DNA of 37,515 nucleotides from positions 1 to 37,515 of the forward strand of contig NZ_JASLDS010000038.1 of the NCBI RefSeq assembly GCF_030151385.1, given 5' to 3'. Within the stretch, counting starts at the first letter, position 1. Each line of letters begins with the position of its first letter. The notes under the pieces were generated by a model. It saw nothing but the letters and a program-made list of their open reading frames with translations. It had not been told where the DNA came from and ran no database searches. Made by a program: the position numbers and the translations under genes. The stretch comes from Soonwooa sp. GTDB taxonomy: Bacteria; Bacteroidota; Bacteroidia; Flavobacteriales; Weeksellaceae. Shown one piece after another: positions 33,674-37,515 of this stretch.

Positions 33674-35272
33674 ATGGATAAGAAATTTATATTCGTTTTA
33701 AGCTTTTTTTTGACTACGTCTTTGCTCTTCGCTCAAAAGAAATTCACAAAGAAAGAAAGTGATTCTGTTCTTAGTAAACTTCAATATTTAAAAATAAAAG
33801 AAGAAGACTCTAAAAAAGCGATAGAAGAAATTAATACTGTTTTACCAAAACTAAATAGCGATTCGGCAAGGATTATTCTTATCCGTCAAAAGGCTTATCT
33901 ATATTCGCGATTAAGAGATGAACCTAATGTTCTTAAAACTTATTTGCAATCCAAGGATTTGGTAGATAAAATGGGAAGTGAGCGGGAGAGTGTTATGTAT
34001 CATCTTGCTCTTGCTGAGGTATACAGCCATTTGAAGATGTTTAATTTGTCATTAAAAAATTTGGAAGATGCCAATAATTTAATGCGATCACCATCTAAAG
34101 TTCCGAAAGATCCAATGCATCGTTTAGCATATACCGCACTAAAGTTAAATGCTCTTTTTGAATCACGAGATTATAAAAATTGTATAAAATTCGGGAAAGA
34201 AATTTTACCTGAGTTTCAAACAATTTCTAATGTTCAACAAAAGACTTTTATGACGATGTTGGCTAATCAGCTAATTGCATTTTCATATTTAGAATTGCAA
34301 GATTATGCACATGTACAGCCATATTTAAAAAATGCAATTGCTCTTGATAAAAATCAAATTTATGAATTTCAACTCAAGAATAATACCGCTTTTGGTCGCT
34401 TCTTGTTCGAAACAGGTAAAACGGATTCTGCGTTGATTGTACTTAATGATTTTAAAATTAAGGAAAAGCAATCTTATCCAGATGTTGTTGCGACACGTTC
34501 CAATTTGTTTGCTAAAATCTATGTTGCCAAGAACAGGCCTGAGTTGTCCGAAGCTCACCTTAATAAGAAGGATTCTTTGGAGCGTGAGACACAAGCTCTT
34601 GAAGTTAATGCAGCCGAAGTATCTGTAAGACACGTCGAACAAGAAAAAGATAAAACTATTGAAAGCAAAAACTCACTTATTTATTATTTGCTTTTACCCT
34701 TAATTCTCTTAAGTGTTGGTTTGGTTTCGGTTCTCGTTTATCGCAAAAAGAATGAAAAAGAAAAATATCAACGGATCATTAACAGATTGAGAAACGAAAG
34801 AAATGACGTTAATAGAAAAAATATTGATGGACTATCTGCTAACTCTGAGAACGTCGTTGAAGATTCCCAAAAGACTAAAATCATTGTGTCGCAAAATTCT
34901 TCCTTAGCTGACGTAAAAGAAAAAGAACTTCTAGAAGGGCTTGCTAAATTTGAGCTGAAAGAGAAGTATAGGGATATGGATTTATCGCTTGCTTCGATGG
35001 CAACTTATCTAAAAACTAATAGAACATATCTTTCGGAGGTTATAAAAAAATACAAGGCTAAAAACTATAATAGTTATATTAATGAATTGAGAATTAATTA
35101 CATTGTTCATAAATTGTATAACGAGTCGGAATACCTTAACTATAAAATAAGTTATTTAGCCGAAGATTGTGGCTTTGTTTCGCATTCTTCTTTTGCAACA
35201 ATTTTCAAATCAGTCTTGGGAATTTCACCTTCTGCTTTCATTCAAAATCTAAAAGAAGATCATAATAAATAG
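33674..35272 (+). CDS. Membrane-anchored TPR / AraC-type regulator
   Basis: This is a sensor-type regulator of the Bacteroidota class that joins a periplasmic TPR-like domain to a cytoplasmic AraC DNA-binding domain. The start is set at the ATG at 33674 (532 residues), which opens the signal MDKKFIFVLSFFLTTSLLFAQ. Helical TPR-like repeats span about residues 40-300 (AEVYSHLKMFNLSLKNLEDA). One membrane helix lies near 334-356 (YYLLLPLILLSVGLVSVLVY), then a coiled linker. The double helix-turn-helix is at about 425-532 (MATYLKTNRTYLSEVIKKY, CGFVSHSSFATIFKSVLGIS). It lies upstream of the secreted protein and adhesin genes on the same strand and may control them. Confidence 0.86.
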   Translation: MDKKFIFVLSFFLTTSLLFAQKKFTKKESDSVLSKLQYLKIKEEDSKKAIEEINTVLPKLNSDSARIILIRQKAYLYSRLRDEPNVLKTYLQSKDLVDKMGSERESVMYHLALAEVYSHLKMFNLSLKNLEDANNLMRSPSKVPKDPMHRLAYTALKLNALFESRDYKNCIKFGKEILPEFQTISNVQQKTFMTMLANQLIAFSYLELQDYAHVQPYLKNAIALDKNQIYEFQLKNNTAFGRFLFETGKTDSALIVLNDFKIKEKQSYPDVVATRSNLFAKIYVAKNRPELSEAHLNKKDSLERETQALEVNAAEVSVRHVEQEKDKTIESKNSLIYYLLLPLILLSVGLVSVLVYRKKNEKEKYQRIINRLRNERNDVNRKNIDGLSANSENVVEDSQKTKIIVSQNSSLADVKEKELLEGLAKFELKEKYRDMDLSLASMATYLKTNRTYLSEVIKKYKAKNYNSYINELRINYIVHKLYNESEYLNYKISYLAEDCGFVSHSSFATIFKSVLGISPSAFIQNLKEDHNK

Positions 35273-35494
35273 ATTTTTTGTTTAAATATTTTCTAGTGCA
35301 ATTTGTATACTTTTAGAATCGAATTTTTCATTTTTCTATACTTTTTGCTTTCTTTTTACTCTTTCATTTTTTTAAATAATATTTTAGTGAGTGTTGTTTT
35401 AAGTTGTTGATATATAGTGTTTTGTGGATTTTAAAACACTTTTAAAATTGGCAATTTCAAAAGACTATTCCTTTTATGCGTGTGTAAGTCACAG

Positions 35495-35502
35495 TAGTTT
35501 TG
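35495..35502 (+). promoter_or_regulatory. -7 box of the secreted unknown gene
   Basis: TAGTTTTG is an exact TAnnTTTG match. Candidate ATG starts lie 9 and 18 bases past it. The TTG at 35500 is inside the box and so unlikely as a start. Confidence 0.5.
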
Positions 35503-35520
35503 TCACAACAAATGCAACTG

Positions 35521-36129
35521 ATGAAAAACGAAACACTATGTACAAGCAAGTTTGTACTTTCTCAAATTTTGAGAAGGTTATTGACTTGGTACATGGTGTT
35601 TTTTGTTACTTCTTTTTCTTTTGCAGCTAAAGTAGGGAATGGGCGAATTGATCCGAAATCAAGCTCTACTTTATTTATTTCTAAAGATGCCGTTTTTTAT
35701 GTAAGTGACGGAGCAAAAGTTTTTTCTTCGAACCAATCTATAGATTCCAATGAAGAAACTATAAAAGTACTAAGCAAGAAAGAATCGAAAGATGATTTTG
35801 ATGAAATTTCAAAAAAATCTATTGTAAAGAAAAGAAAAAGAATAAAAGAATACATTCCCGAATCTAAGAGGCTAGAAGTCTTTTACATACCAATTGAACA
35901 AACAACAGCAATTGCCAGCCAAAATGTAAAACAAACTTTCGCTGTTCCAATTCCTACGACACAACATTTTATTTCCAGTATAAGCTTCTGGTGGTTGAAA
36001 TCAATGCACTTGCCCTTTGCTGAGAAGAAGCTGCTAATACTACCAACTTTAAAAGTATCAAATCCATATTGTAGTTATATACAATCCAGGCCACCACCAG
36101 GAAATTCCAATTTCTTGTATTCAATTTAA
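35521..36129 (+). CDS. Unknown secreted or membrane-anchored protein next to an adhesin
   Basis: I do not recognise the family. The N-terminal about 34 residues (from MKNETLCTSK) contain a basic region and a hydrophobic stretch WYMVFFVTSFSFAA, compatible with a signal peptide. The mature part has an early SSSTLFISKDAVFYVSDGAKVF segment, a strongly basic block KKSIVKKRKRIKEYI, and a Pro-rich end (SRPPPGNSNFLYSI). No enzyme motif is seen. An ATG at 35512 is an alternative start. It lies 34 bp upstream of the SprB-repeat adhesin with the same direction and no terminator between, which suggests an accessory to that surface protein. Confidence 0.55.
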   Translation: MKNETLCTSKFVLSQILRRLLTWYMVFFVTSFSFAAKVGNGRIDPKSSSTLFISKDAVFYVSDGAKVFSSNQSIDSNEETIKVLSKKESKDDFDEISKKSIVKKRKRIKEYIPESKRLEVFYIPIEQTTAIASQNVKQTFAVPIPTTQHFISSISFWWLKSMHLPFAEKKLLILPTLKVSNPYCSYIQSRPPPGNSNFLYSI

Positions 36130-36163
36130 TTGATAAAAACTAATACAAATAAAAAAAACAATT

Positions 36164-37396
36164 ATGAAAAATAAATATTTTAGATTATTTTATTCTTTAG
36201 CATTTTTGCTGGCATTTGTGTCCTTTACCAAGGCACAGTGCGATATTAATTCTTTTACACTAACGCCTATTGCTGGGACTTGTGCTCAAGATACACAAGT
36301 TAATGTAGTTGTGCCAGGAGGTATTTCTTGTGGAAACGCTACGGCAACTATTAGATTACAAGGCACAACAACAGATATTACCTTTCGAACCTTGACTGCA
36401 GGTGGTTTAGCGACTTTTGATAATTTGAAACCAGGTGCTTATGAGGTACGTCTACAACAAGGTGCTACCACAACCGCTTATAAAAAAGTGACAACTACCA
36501 GCTCCTACAAGCCAATTGTTGTAACAGCAACTTCTGAAAATACAAGTTGTGCTAATACAGATCCATTGTTCACCAATAATGGAAAAGTAACAGTTAGCTT
36601 TAGTGGTGGTAATGGTCCTTTCACTGTAACGCTTACAGGCCCAGGTGGACCTTATACATTTGCAACTGCCACTACAGCATCGCACACTTTTAGTAATCTC
36701 GCGCCTGGAAGCTATACAGCAACGGTACAAGATAATTCTATAACTTGTACAAGTGCGGAAGCAAGAAGTGTAACAATTACAGAAACACCAAGAGTAGCTT
36801 TGAACACTTATACACGTCGTCGTACAATTAATTCGAGCTGTCAACGTATTCTAGAGTTAGTAATGGATTCTGGTAATGTAGCGTATACAAGACAAACAGG
36901 AAGCGCAACTTATCAGATTGCTGGTGATCCAACTGTTTACCAAGCATTGATTATTCCTTCGTCAACACAACGTACCACTTTTTATACACAAGCACTACCT
37001 GCTAATGTAGACGTTACATTTACTGTGACAGATGGTTGTAGAACAATAACGGAGGTGATGAATTCTAAGGATGTTGAAAAACCTTTCACGTATACACATA
37101 ATGTATCAACAGGTCCAGATTGTAAACCAATATATACCATTAATATGACTTTGTGGACATTAGACGGACCAAACAAAGTTGGTATTTGGAGTCTTTCTCC
37201 TAATTCTAAAGTGGTAATCTATCGCGAAGTTCCTGCAGATTCTGGTAACTGGGTAAAAGAAGATGAAATTAGTAAAGATTTTTTCTGGCTAACAAGAAAC
37301 TCTGCGCCGTGGACAACTGGTGATTTCAATACTAGATTCAAATATGTAGCGGTAGATGCAAATGGATGTAATACGTGGAAAAAACGGACAAATTGA
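36164..37396 (+). pseudogene. SprB-repeat surface adhesin, N-terminal part, truncated by an insertion
   Basis: This is the start of a T9SS-type surface adhesin. The signal MKNKYFRLFYSLAFLLAF... ends in KAQ. Beta-rich modules follow, one a clear SprB-repeat: SCANTDPLFTNNGKVTVSFS, then GNGPFTVTLTGPGGPYTF and FSNLAPGSYTATVQDNS. SprB-like adhesins usually run to thousands of residues and end in a sorting domain, but here the frame ends after 410 codons at KKRTN, precisely where a set of about 24-bp direct repeats begins. The stop TGA appears to be inside the foreign sequence. No C-terminal domain is present, so a secreted and anchored product is unlikely. The rest of the gene may lie beyond the element. 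Confidence 0.8.
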
Positions 37397-37515
37397 CCAC
37401 CCAGATTCGGAGTAAATTGACCACCAGTTTCGGAGCAAACTGACCACCAAGATTCGGAGCAAATTGACCACCTTGATTTTGGTTGATTTTTTCAGTTAAA
37501 AACGATTGATTTTTT
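37390..37515. mobile_element. Terminal end of an insertion sequence (IS21-like multiple repeats)
   Basis: Four near-identical direct repeats occur: 37390-37413, 37414-37436, 37437-37460 and the start of a fourth at 37461-37472. Each starts AAAYTGACCACC, and the first three end in TTCGGAGY. Reiterated terminal sequences containing TGACCACC and TTCGGAG are typical of IS21-family ends, where they bind the transposase. The transposase genes (istA/istB) would lie to the right, outside the window. The exact tip is uncertain, between about 37378 and 37394. Confidence 0.72.

Noticed and set aside
35417..35439. GTGTTTT...AAAACAC hairpin after the TPR-AraC regulator
   Set aside because: The stem is AT-rich, sits 145 bp past the stop, and has no proper T tail; too weak to call a terminator.
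36452..36844. 130-codon minus-strand frame rich in Cys, Ser and Thr
   Set aside because: It is the antisense shadow of Thr- and Ala-rich adhesin codons; the odd composition follows from that.

Overview
The window looks like a chromosomal segment of a flavobacterium, most likely family Weeksellaceae (Chryseobacterium and relatives). The evidence is low GC, the Bacteroidota promoter box TAnnTTTG in front of many genes, almost no strong Shine-Dalgarno sites, gliding-type ABC genes gldF and gldG, and two secreted proteases with type IX secretion (T9SS) C-terminal sorting domains. No rRNA, tRNA, CRISPR array or prophage was recognised.

Layout. 1-263: a pure then degenerate 7-bp repeat tract. 264-4076: a Tet-type MFS exporter, tatA with a PAP2 phosphatase, rlmH on the opposite strand, and a YihY/BrkB membrane protein. 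4146-9603 (minus strand): a small TonB-like-domain protein, nhaA, a bifunctional RelA/SpoT enzyme, a GNAT acetyltransferase and a Dph6-like ATP pyrophosphatase. 9912-18693 (minus strand) is accessory in character: an SGNH-hydrolase lipoprotein, an unknown lipoprotein, three beta-lactamase-fold serine hydrolases (two with TPR tails), a 7TM-AraC regulator, a TIGR00027-type methyltransferase and a small unknown protein. 19030-24616 (minus strand): an NmrA-type reductase and an AraC regulator, an alpha/beta hydrolase, gldG, gldF and hemJ. 24744-37396 (mostly plus strand) is envelope- and secretion-oriented: two M12B-like T9SS proteases, a SAM hydrolase (minus strand), phoH, a PrcB-like lipoprotein, two small outer-membrane barrels, a TPR-TM-AraC regulator, a secreted unknown protein, and a SprB-repeat adhesin cut off by what looks like an IS21-type element end at the right edge.

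How the genes may work together. The housekeeping genes cover stress signalling, ion homeostasis, ribosome modification, haem synthesis and Tat export. The distinctive content is the cell surface. One candidate small system is the PrcB-like lipoprotein four bases upstream of a secreted metalloprotease. Another is the 14.7-17.3 kb pair of a 7TM-AraC regulator and a serine hydrolase that share a duplicated 48-bp promoter block. The third is the regulator / secreted protein / adhesin set at the right end, now broken by an insertion. The most unusual DNA-level feature is the dispersed 7-bp periodicity, in which the period is kept while the unit sequence changes.
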